Below, in pieces: positions 5,235 to 11,622 of a DNA stretch of 11,623 nucleotides. The notes below the pieces were generated by a model. That model ran no database searches. It saw only the letters and a program-made list of their open reading frames with translations, and was not told the origin of the DNA. A program made the translations under genes and the position numbers. This DNA is from DATLFQ01 sp035540915 (GTDB lineage Bacteria; Actinomycetota; Acidimicrobiia; Acidimicrobiales; GCA-2861595). Within the stretch, counting starts at the first letter, position 1. Every line of letters starts with the position of its first letter. Location: NCBI GenBank assembly GCA_035540915.1, contig DATLFQ010000065.1, positions 1 to 11,623 of the forward strand. The letters run 5' to 3'.

Positions 5235-6911
5235 GTGGCAGCCGTCGTGGTCTCCTCTTCGCTCGCGGACCGCCGCCGCGCCCGACTGGCGTCGCTGCTC
5301 CCCGCGGGCGCCGAGGTGCGCTGGACCGGGCCCGCCGACCCCTTGCCCGGCCTGGGCGGTGCCACCGCTGTCGTGGTCGACGGGCCGCCCCTGGACCGGT
5401 CCGCCGCCGACATCGACGCCCTGGCCCAGGCGGTCCGCGGGGGCGCCGTTCTCCTCGCCATCGGGGCGGCGACGCCCGCGGGAGCGGTCCCGGTTTGGGA
5501 CGCGCTGCTGGGCGCCGCCGCCGCCGGCCCGGCGGGCCCGGCCGGCGAGTACGTGGCCCGGGTCGACCCGGAAGAGGCCGGTATCACCGCCCGGCTCGGC
5601 CCCGACATCGCGGTGGCCGATCGGCTCCTGCCGCTGGTGGCCGAGGGCGCGGCCCGGGTGCTGGCGAGCGTGGGGTTCGGCGCCGTGGCGGCCGTCGTCG
5701 AGGTGGCCCGCGGCGCCGGCTGGGTGGTGGCGACCGGGCTCGGCACCACCGATGCCGCCCTGGACGCCGCCGACCTCGTCACCCTGTTCCGCCGGGCGCT
5801 GCGCCCACGCCCGACGCGGCCGCCGCGCCCCTCGACCCTCGCCGTGGTCGGGTACGGCCCCTACGGCGGGATGGGCCGCTACCACGGGTCCGCCGCCGAG
5901 GCCACGCCCGGCCTGGCCTTCGTGGCGACGTGCGACCACTCCGACGAGCGCCGCAAGGCGGCCGAGCACGACTTCCCCGGCGTGCGGGCCTACGCCGACC
6001 CCGGTGAGCTGGCCGCCGACGACGAGGTCGACGTGGTGGTGGTGGCCACGCCGCCGGTCCTCCACGCCGACCTGGTGCTGACAATGCTGCGCGCCGGCAA
6101 GCACGTGGTGTGCGAGAAGCCCCTGTGCCTCACGGTGGCCGACGCCGACCGGCTGCTGGCCGCCGCTGCGGCCGCCGGGCGCACCCTGACGGTCCACCAG
6201 AACCGCCGGTTCGACGCCGACTTCCTGGCCGTGCGGGCCGCCGTCGAGAGCGGCCGCCTGGGCGAGGTGTTCAACGTCGAGACCTTCGTGGGCGACTTCG
6301 CCCACCCGTGCCGGGCCTGGCACTCCGAGCTGGCGGTGTCCGGCGGGGTCGTCTACGACTGGGGCTCGCACCACCTCGACTGGGTGCTGGAGCTGCTGGG
6401 CGGCACGCCCGCCACGGTCCAGGCCCACGGCCACAAGCGCCTGTGGCACGACGTCTCCAACCTCGACCAGGTCCGGGTGCGCCTGCTGTGGGACGACGGC
6501 CGCGAGGCCGAGTTCTTCCAGAGCGACCTGGCCGCGGTGCGCCGGCCCAAGTTCTTCGTCCAGGGCACCGCCGGCACCCTCGTCGGCCACTACCGGACGG
6601 TGACGGTGGAGCGGGTCGAGCCGCCCTTCGGGTACCGGGCCGAGACCGCCCACCACGCCGAGGCGCCGGCCGACCTGCTGCTGGCCGATTACCAGGCCGG
6701 CTCGGGCATCACCGAGACCCGCCCGGCCCTCCCCCGGGTGGCGCCCTTCCCGTTCCACCGCAACCTCGCCGACCACCTCCAGCTGGGCGAGCCGGCCGCC
6801 GTCACCGCCGACTCGGCCCGCCGGCTGGTGTCGGTGCTGGAGGCGGCGCAGCGCTCCACCGACGGCGGCAACGCGCCGGTGCACCTGATCCCCGGGCCGA
6901 CCGGTGACTGA
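5235..6911 (+). CDS. ThuA-like domain fused to Gfo/Idh/MocA family oxidoreductase
   Basis: The 558-residue protein has two parts. Residues 1 to about 190 look like a ThuA/class I glutamine amidotransferase-type flavodoxin-like fold: AVVVSSS start, ATAVVVDGPPL, AVRGGAVLLAIGAA and, near the end, ARGAGWVVATGLGTTDAAL, similar to the GxGRVxYTxLGH close of ThuA proteins. No catalytic cysteine is evident. After a Pro/Arg linker, residues 200-545 form a Gfo/Idh/MocA dehydrogenase: the dinucleotide-binding loop VVGYGPYGGMG (Gly206, Gly208), the CEKPL motif (Glu294-Lys295-Pro296, with the usual catalytic lysine), HQNRRFDADF and VVYDWGSHHLDW (His379-His380). Such enzymes oxidise or reduce a sugar or inositol hydroxyl with NAD(P); the substrate cannot be read from sequence. 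ThuA and Gfo/Idh proteins often occur together in sugar clusters, so a natural fusion is plausible. No frameshift is seen at the junction. The dehydrogenase half is certain; the ThuA assignment is less so. Confidence 0.85.
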   Translation: MAAVVVSSSLADRRRARLASLLPAGAEVRWTGPADPLPGLGGATAVVVDGPPLDRSAADIDALAQAVRGGAVLLAIGAATPAGAVPVWDALLGAAAAGPAGPAGEYVARVDPEEAGITARLGPDIAVADRLLPLVAEGAARVLASVGFGAVAAVVEVARGAGWVVATGLGTTDAALDAADLVTLFRRALRPRPTRPPRPSTLAVVGYGPYGGMGRYHGSAAEATPGLAFVATCDHSDERRKAAEHDFPGVRAYADPGELAADDEVDVVVVATPPVLHADLVLTMLRAGKHVVCEKPLCLTVADADRLLAAAAAAGRTLTVHQNRRFDADFLAVRAAVESGRLGEVFNVETFVGDFAHPCRAWHSELAVSGGVVYDWGSHHLDWVLELLGGTPATVQAHGHKRLWHDVSNLDQVRVRLLWDDGREAEFFQSDLAAVRRPKFFVQGTAGTLVGHYRTVTVERVEPPFGYRAETAHHAEAPADLLLADYQAGSGITETRPALPRVAPFPFHRNLADHLQLGEPAAVTADSARRLVSVLEAAQRSTDGGNAPVHLIPGPTGD

Positions 6912-6941
6912 CCCGCCCGCCCGGCGGGGACAGTCGCCACG

Positions 6942-8387
6942 ATGACGATGCTGCGAGAGCCCCGTGTCCTGGACAGCGAGACGGCGACCGACCTGGACGA
7001 CCACCTGGCGAGGGGCGGCGGCCGGGCGCTGGCGGCGGCCGCCTCCCTCGGTCCGGCCGCCGTGATCGACGAGGTGGAGGCCTCGGGGCTGCGGGGCCGG
7101 GGCGGCGCCGGATTCCCGACCGGCGTGAAGTGGCGCACCGTGGCGCAGAACGCGTCGCCCGAGCTGGCCGCCACCGTGGTGGTCAACGCCGCCGAGGGGG
7201 AACCGGGCACCTTCAAGGACCGGGCGATCCTGCGGGCCAACCCCTACCGCGTCGTGGAGGGCGCCCTGGTGGCGGCCGGCGCCGTCGGGGCGGGCACCGT
7301 GGTGTTCGCGCTGAAGGGCACCTTCGAGCAGGAGCGGGCCCGGCTGCGGACCGCCATCGACGAGGTGCGCCGGGCCGGTTGGGCCGACACCGTCGGCCTG
7401 GTGGTGGTCGAGGGCCCCAGCGAGTACCTCTACGGGGAGGAGACGGCGCTACTGGAGGTCCTGGCCGGGCGCCCGCCCTTCCCCCGCATCGCGCCGCCGT
7501 TCCGCCAGGGCGTCGACGAGGTGGCCGTCCGCAGCAAGTCCCCGGCCCGTCGGGAGATGGCGGGGCCCGAGGACGCCACGCCGGCGGCTCCGACCCTGGT
7601 CAACAACACCGAGACGATGGCGAACGTGGCCGGCGTGCTGGCCGAGGGCCCGACGTGGTTCCGCCAGGTGGGCACGGCCGAGTCCCCCGGCACCGTGGTG
7701 TGCACCGTGAGCGGCCACACCCGCCGCCACGGCGTCGGCGAGTTCCCGCTGGGCACCCCGCTGCGGGACGTCATCGAGGAATTGGGCGGCGGAGCCCGGT
7801 CCGGCGATGTGGTGGCCGTCATGTCCGGCGTGGCCAACGCCCTGGTCCCCGCCGCGCACCTGGACACGCCGCTCACCTACGAGCACCTGCAGGCGGTGGG
7901 CAGCGGGATGGGCGCGGCCGGCTTCATCGTGTTCGACGAGGCGACCGACCTGGCCGCCGTCGCTGCCGGCGTGTCGCGCTTCCTGGCCGTGGAGTCCTGC
8001 GGCCAGTGCACCCCCTGCAAGCAGGACGGCCGGGCGCTGGCCGCGCTGCTCGACGGCATCCGCCGGTCCGAGGCCGAGGAGCACGACCTGGTCGAGGTGG
8101 AGGACCGGCTTCGGACGGTCGCCGACGAGGCCCGCTGCTACCTGGCCCAGCAGCACGAGCTGGTGGTCGGCAGCCTGCTGCGGCTGTTCCCCGAGGCGCT
8201 CCGCGACCACGTGGCGGGGACGGTCGCCGCCGCCGAGCCGGAGCTGATCGCCCCGATCGTCGACCTGGTCGACGACCGATTCGTGCTGGACGAGCGCCAC
8301 GGTGACAAGCAGCCCGACTGGAGCTTCGACGCCGTGGACTCCGGCCAGTCGCCGGCGGACCGGCACCGCTTAGTCTCCGGAGAGTGA
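6942..8387 (+). CDS. NuoF-like NADH-binding flavo-iron-sulfur subunit (orphan)
   Basis: The 481-residue protein follows the 51-kDa subunit family of complex I, NAD-linked formate dehydrogenases and hydrogenases. It has the FMN/NADH site SGLRGRGGAGFPTGVKW and NAAEGEPGTFKDRAIL, then GPSEYLYGEETALLE and LVNNTETMANV. An SLBB-type region follows (VSGHTRRHGVGEFPLGTPL). ESCGQCTPCKQ gives Cys353, Cys356 and Cys359, with a fourth cysteine, Cys399, in ARCYLAQQ, so the N3-type 4Fe-4S cluster looks complete. The C-terminal 40-50 residues are an acidic extension. No nuoE, nuoG or other complex I gene lies beside it, so it is probably not the housekeeping NuoF. It may pass electrons from NADH to a dedicated partner in this cluster. 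ATG 6942 was chosen; ATG 6948 is an alternative. GACAGT lies 7 nt upstream of 6942. The stop overlaps the next start by 4 bp. Confidence 0.9.
   Translation: MTMLREPRVLDSETATDLDDHLARGGGRALAAAASLGPAAVIDEVEASGLRGRGGAGFPTGVKWRTVAQNASPELAATVVVNAAEGEPGTFKDRAILRANPYRVVEGALVAAGAVGAGTVVFALKGTFEQERARLRTAIDEVRRAGWADTVGLVVVEGPSEYLYGEETALLEVLAGRPPFPRIAPPFRQGVDEVAVRSKSPARREMAGPEDATPAAPTLVNNTETMANVAGVLAEGPTWFRQVGTAESPGTVVCTVSGHTRRHGVGEFPLGTPLRDVIEELGGGARSGDVVAVMSGVANALVPAAHLDTPLTYEHLQAVGSGMGAAGFIVFDEATDLAAVAAGVSRFLAVESCGQCTPCKQDGRALAALLDGIRRSEAEEHDLVEVEDRLRTVADEARCYLAQQHELVVGSLLRLFPEALRDHVAGTVAAAEPELIAPIVDLVDDRFVLDERHGDKQPDWSFDAVDSGQSPADRHRLVSGE
8371..8376 (+). promoter_or_regulatory. Putative internal -10 box for the 8384 gene
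   Basis: TAGTCT (8371-8376), inside the last codons of the NuoF-like gene, is followed by 7 nt (CCGGAGA) and the GTG start at 8384. It has the same leaderless spacing as at 5222. GGAG at 8379-8382 is only 1 nt from the GTG, too close to act as a normal Shine-Dalgarno. An internal promoter would let the downstream genes be expressed apart from the NuoF-like gene. Confidence 0.4.
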
Positions 8388-9412
8388 CCGACACCGCCCC
8401 GCCCGACTCCGCCGAACCCCAGCCGGCCCCGTCCGACCCGGGACCGGTCCGCTGGGGCGTTCTGGGCGCCACCTCCACCGTGGCCCAGCAGGCCGTGCTG
8501 CCCGCCATGGCCGCCAGCGCCGGCGCCACCGTCGTCGCCACGGCCAGCCGCAGCGATCGGGACGGCACCGGCTACGAGACCTGGGGAGCAGCCCGTACCT
8601 ACGGCGCCTACCACGAGCTGCTGGCCGACCCCGAGGTCGAGGCGGTCTACGTGCCGCTGCCCAACTCGCTGCACGCCGAGTGGACGGTGCGGGCCGCCGA
8701 GGCCGGCAAGCACGTGCTGTGCGAGAAGCCACTGGCCACCGCGGCCGCAGAGGGCCGGGAGATGGTCGACGCCTGCGAGGAGCACGGGGTGCAACTGATG
8801 GAGGCGTACATGACGCCGTTCCACCCCCGCCATGCCCAGCTGGTTGAGATCCTCCGGTCGCGCCGGTTGGGTGTGCTGCGCTTCGCGCGCGCCTGCTTCA
8901 CCGGTGTGCTGGAGGACGATGACGACCACCGCTGGCGGCCCGAGAACGGCGGCGGCGCGCTGCTCGACGTCGGCATCTACTGCCTGGCCCCACTGCTGCT
9001 GGCCGCCGGGCGCCAGCCCGTCGAGGTGGCGTCGGCCGGGATGCTGTCGCTCACCGGCGTGGACACGTCGTTCCACGGGTTCCTGGACTTCGGCAAGGCG
9101 TTCTCGGCCACCATCGAGTGCTCGTTCGAGGCGCCCGAGCGCCAGAGCCTGGAGATCGTCGGGCGGGACGGGTCGGTGACGGTGGACCGGGCGTTCACTC
9201 CCGGGCTGGACGACACCGTCATCCGCCTGCAGGGCCGCGACGGGACCGTCGAGGAGATCGTGTCGGAGGGGGGCGACCCCTACCGGGCCATGGTCGAGCA
9301 CTTCGCCGCGGTCCTCCGCGACGGCGTCCCCATGGCCCGCCCGCCGGCCAGGTCCCTCGAGCTGCTCGGCCTGATCGACCGGCTGAAGAAGACGGCCCGC
9401 TGGGAGTGGTGA
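8384..9412 (+). CDS. Gfo/Idh/MocA family oxidoreductase (DHDH/xylose dehydrogenase-like)
   Basis: This 342-residue protein is a stand-alone NAD(P)-dependent Gfo/Idh/MocA dehydrogenase. After about 20 disordered Pro/Asp-rich residues comes the Rossmann loop RWGVLGATSTVAQ, then YVPLPNSLHAEW, LCEKPLA (Glu114-Lys115-Pro116), LMEAYMTPFHPRHAQ and GGALLDVGIYCLAPLLLAAG, where Tyr199 is the likely general acid/base. The WGVLGA opening, EAYMTPFHP and DVGIY blocks are closest to the dihydrodiol dehydrogenase/D-xylose 1-dehydrogenase branch, as far as can be judged by eye. It differs clearly from the dehydrogenase half of the 5235 gene, so this is not a recent tandem duplication. The GTG start overlaps the upstream stop (GTGA), and its own stop overlaps the next start in the same way, implying a tightly coupled run. 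The substrate is unknown. Confidence 0.92.
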   Translation: MTDTAPPDSAEPQPAPSDPGPVRWGVLGATSTVAQQAVLPAMAASAGATVVATASRSDRDGTGYETWGAARTYGAYHELLADPEVEAVYVPLPNSLHAEWTVRAAEAGKHVLCEKPLATAAAEGREMVDACEEHGVQLMEAYMTPFHPRHAQLVEILRSRRLGVLRFARACFTGVLEDDDDHRWRPENGGGALLDVGIYCLAPLLLAAGRQPVEVASAGMLSLTGVDTSFHGFLDFGKAFSATIECSFEAPERQSLEIVGRDGSVTVDRAFTPGLDDTVIRLQGRDGTVEEIVSEGGDPYRAMVEHFAAVLRDGVPMARPPARSLELLGLIDRLKKTARWEW

Positions 9413-10254
9413 CCCGCCGGACCCTCACCGGCGTCGGCGGGATCGACCTGGCCGCGCGGTGCTGGGACGGCGGAGCCGGGCGGCCCGTCCTCCTCGTGCA
9501 CGGGCTGGCGTCCAACGCCCGCATGTGGGACCAGGTGGCCGAGCACCTGGCGGCCGCCGGCCACCCGGTGGCGGCGGTCGACCAGCGGGGCCACGGCCGC
9601 TCCGAGAAGCCGCCCACCGGCTACGACTTCGCCACCGTCGCCGCCGACCTGGCGTCGGTGGTCATCGAGCTGGGCTGGTGCCGGCCGGTGGTGGCCGGCC
9701 AGTCCTGGGGCGGCAACGTGGTGGTCGAGCTGGCCGCCCGCCACCCCGGGGCCGTCGGTGGAGTGGTGTGCGTCGACGGCGGCTGGATCGACCTGTCACG
9801 CCGGTTCCCGGTATGGGACGACTGCGCCGGGGCCCTGGCGCCGCCGGCGCTCGACGGCATTCCCGAGGCGGAGCTGCGGGCGAAGGTGCGGGCCGGTCAC
9901 CCCGACTGGCCGGAGGCCGGCATCGACGGGTACATGGCCAACTTCGACGTGCGCGACGACGGGACGGTCCGGCCCTGGCTGAGCCGTGACCGCCACATGC
10001 AGATCCTGCGGGCGCTGTGGGAGCACCGGCCGTTCGACCTGTACGGCGACATCGACGTGCCCGTGCTGCTGGTACCGGCCGTGGGCGCCGGCGGGCCCGG
10101 CGGGATGGGCGGCGACGTGGTCGCCGCCGCGGCCGCCGCCCTGCGATCGGGCCGGCTGGCCGGCATCGAGGGGAACCACGACCTGCACGCCCACCGCCCG
10201 GCCGAGCTGGCCGGGCTGATGACCGCCTGGATGGCCGAGGCGGTGCGGGGATGA
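9409..10254 (+). CDS. Alpha/beta hydrolase fold protein
   Basis: The 281-residue protein is a soluble alpha/beta hydrolase. PVLLVHGLASNARMWDQVA carries the HG oxyanion motif and VAAVDQRGHGRSEKP the usual strand-4 loop. AGQSWGGNVVVELAARHPG contains the nucleophile elbow G-x-S-x-G with Ser99, and GNHDLHAHRP near the C-terminus supplies the histidine. The usual acid after strand 7 (GxxD) is not seen: that stretch reads VPAVGAGGPGGMGGDVV, so the acid may lie elsewhere, for example after strand 6 in VDGGWIDL, or activity may be altered. The substrate cannot be assigned; esters, lactones and amides are all possible. A lactonase acting on the sugar lactone from a Gfo/Idh dehydrogenase would fit the context, but that is a guess. 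GTG 9409 overlaps the preceding stop by 4 bp; GTG 9406 is an in-frame alternative. The frame is also open far upstream, but that part is a shadow of the preceding gene. Confidence 0.9.
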   Translation: MTRRTLTGVGGIDLAARCWDGGAGRPVLLVHGLASNARMWDQVAEHLAAAGHPVAAVDQRGHGRSEKPPTGYDFATVAADLASVVIELGWCRPVVAGQSWGGNVVVELAARHPGAVGGVVCVDGGWIDLSRRFPVWDDCAGALAPPALDGIPEAELRAKVRAGHPDWPEAGIDGYMANFDVRDDGTVRPWLSRDRHMQILRALWEHRPFDLYGDIDVPVLLVPAVGAGGPGGMGGDVVAAAAAALRSGRLAGIEGNHDLHAHRPAELAGLMTAWMAEAVRG

Positions 10255-11564
10255 CCGCCCGGCTGCTCGCCATCATGGGGTCGGGCGAGACCAGTCCCAC
10301 CATGGTCAAGGTGCACCGGTCCCTGCTGGCCAGGCTCGGCCCGCCGCCGGTGCCGGCCGTCGTGCTGGACACGCCGTTCGGCTTCCAGGCCAACGCCGAC
10401 GAGCTGACGGCGCGGGCGGTCGCCTACTTCGCCGAGAGCGTGGGCGCCGAGCTGGGGGTGGCCAGCTTCCGGTCGGCCGCAGGAAGCGCGCTGGAGCGCG
10501 AGACGGCCGTCGAGCGCATCCGGTCCGCACGGTACGTCTTCGCCGGCCCCGGCAGCCCGTCCTACGCCCTGCGCCAGTGGGACGGCACGGCGGTCGCCGC
10601 CGCGTTGGCCGACAAGCTGGCGCCCGCCGGGCCGGCCGGCGGCGGCTGTGTCACCTTCGCCAGCGCGGCCGCGCTCACCCTCGGCGTGGCCACCGTTCCC
10701 GTCTACGAGATCTACAAGGTGGGCGAGGATCCGCACTGGCTGGCCGGCCTCGACCTGCTGTCGGCCGCCGGCCTGTCCGCCGCGGTGATCCCGCACTACA
10801 ACAACGCCGAGGGCGGCACCCACGACACCCGGTTCTGCTATCTGGGCGAGGAACGCTTGTCCCGCATGGAATCCAACCTGCCCGACGGCGCCTTCGTGCT
10901 GGGGGTGGACGAGCACACCGGCCTGGTGCTCGACCTCGCCGAGGGCACCGCGTCGGTGGTCGGGATCGGGGTGGTGACGGTGCGGCGGGCCGGTCGGTCC
11001 GAGGAGGTCCCGAGCGGGACGACGGTGCCCATCGCCGACCTGGCCCGCCTGGCGTCGGTTCGGAGCGGGGCAGCGGGTGCGGGTGGCCCCGCGGCGGCGC
11101 CGGTGGCGGCCGGTGCTGGGGTCGACGGGCCGGCAGCCACGTCGCCACTGCTCGACCGCGTCGCCGGGCTCGAGTCCTCGTTCGACGCCGCCATTGCCGC
11201 GGGCGACTCTGCGGGCGCGGCGGGAGCCGTCCTGGAGCTGGACGAGGAGCTGGTGTCGTGGGCCCAGGAGACGTTCTCGTCCGACGAGATGGCCCGGGCC
11301 CGGGCCGCCCTGCGCTCGATGATCGTGCGACTGGGTGCTGCCGCCGAGGGCGGCCTGCGGGACCCGGCCGAGGTGGTCGGCCCCTTCGTCGAGGCGCTGC
11401 TGGACCAGCGCACCGCGGCCCGAGCCGACAAGCGCTGGGCCGACGCCGACACCGTCCGGGACCGGCTCACCTCGATGGGCGTCGAGGTCCGGGACGGGCC
11501 GGACGGGACCACCTGGGTCCTACACTCGTCGCCCGGCTCGGAGAGCCGAGCCCCCATCGTCTAG
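10251..11564 (+). CDS. Peptidase S51-like domain fused to a CysS-type C-terminal domain
   Basis: This 437-residue protein begins with a class I glutamine amidotransferase-like/peptidase S51-type domain (residues 1 to about 260): LLAIMGSGETSPTMVKVHRS, VVLDTPFGFQANADELTARA, YVFAGPGSPSYALRQW, then GGCVTFASAAALTLG and YEIYKVGEDPHWLAGLDLL. Ser138 in FASAAA sits where dipeptidase E and cyanophycinase have the nucleophile serine of GxSAGA, but the following Gly is Ala, so peptidase activity is uncertain. HYNNAEGGTHDTRFCYLG follows. After an Ala/Gly/Pro linker (about 268-297), residues 298-437 match the C-terminal part of cysteinyl-tRNA synthetase: a DALR-like helical stretch, then VEALLDQRTAARADKRWADA and MGVEVRDGPDGTTWVL, close to the RxxARxxKdwaxADxxRdxLxxxGvxxxDtpxGtxW tail of CysRS. 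No synthetase catalytic motifs (HIGH, KMSKS) are present. ATG 10251 overlaps the upstream stop (ATGA), and the stop lies inside the tRNA-Glu gene. Function unknown; RNA binding by the tail is an inference. Confidence 0.85.
   Translation: MTARLLAIMGSGETSPTMVKVHRSLLARLGPPPVPAVVLDTPFGFQANADELTARAVAYFAESVGAELGVASFRSAAGSALERETAVERIRSARYVFAGPGSPSYALRQWDGTAVAAALADKLAPAGPAGGGCVTFASAAALTLGVATVPVYEIYKVGEDPHWLAGLDLLSAAGLSAAVIPHYNNAEGGTHDTRFCYLGEERLSRMESNLPDGAFVLGVDEHTGLVLDLAEGTASVVGIGVVTVRRAGRSEEVPSGTTVPIADLARLASVRSGAAGAGGPAAAPVAAGAGVDGPAATSPLLDRVAGLESSFDAAIAAGDSAGAAGAVLELDEELVSWAQETFSSDEMARARAALRSMIVRLGAAAEGGLRDPAEVVGPFVEALLDQRTAARADKRWADADTVRDRLTSMGVEVRDGPDGTTWVLHSSPGSESRAPIV
11521..11526 (+). promoter_or_regulatory. 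Putative -10 box of the tRNA-Glu promoter
   Basis: TACACT (11521-11526) lies inside the last codons of the S51/CysS-tail gene, 23 nt before the first base of the mature tRNA-Glu. That distance would give a short 5' leader for RNase P to remove. The -35 region (around 11498-11503) is GC-rich with no clear match, so the call rests on the -10 alone. Confidence 0.4.
11535..11552 (+). other. Hairpin in front of and touching tRNA-Glu
   Basis: GGCTCGG (11535-11541), loop AGAG, and CCGAGCC (11546-11552) form a 7-bp perfect stem at the end of the coding region. The right arm includes the first three bases of the tRNA acceptor stem (11550-11552). In a nascent transcript this hairpin would compete with acceptor-stem folding and could affect RNase P processing. 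A functional role is not shown. Confidence 0.4.
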
Positions 11565-11622
11565 TGGCCTAGGACACCACCCTTTCAAGGTGGCGGCACG
11601 GGTTCGAATCCCGTTGGGGGTG
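11550..11622 (+). tRNA. tRNA-Glu (anticodon UUC)
   Basis: A complete cloverleaf can be folded. The acceptor stem GCCCCCA (11550-11556) pairs with TGGGGGT (11615-11621), with one G-T wobble at the first pair. The anticodon stem CCACC/GGTGG encloses the loop CTTTCAA, whose centre TTC (11584-11586) is the anticodon, reading GAA/GAG. The T arm is ACGGG-TTCGAAT-CCCGT. The discriminator base is G (11622). The window ends on C at 11623, which would be the first base of an encoded CCA if one is present. The first 15 bases also encode the last codons and stop of the preceding gene. Confidence 0.97.

Noticed and set aside
3707..5782. Long minus-strand frame extending the DegV gene upstream to 5782
   Set aside because: The family N-terminus begins at GTG 4567. 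Everything upstream is out-of-frame shadow of plsY and antisense of the ThuA-like domain.
6912..6928. GC-rich inverted repeat CCCGCC/GGCGGG between the 5235 gene and the NuoF-like gene as a terminator
   Set aside because: Only 6 bp of pure G/C in a G/C-saturated context, with no U-run; such matches arise easily by chance here and the gene run continues 14 nt later.
5193..7004. 603-codon minus-strand frame opposite the ThuA/Gfo-Idh gene
   Set aside because: Mirror of the plus-strand codon bias. The plus-strand frame holds clear Rossmann, EKP and HxxD-type motifs, and the minus-strand frame holds none.
8384..9412. Tandem duplication with the dehydrogenase half of the 5235 gene
   Set aside because: They share only family motifs (Rossmann loop, EKP, Gly-Asp-type loop). 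Surrounding sequence, cofactor loop and the HH versus IY catalytic region differ too much for a recent duplicate.
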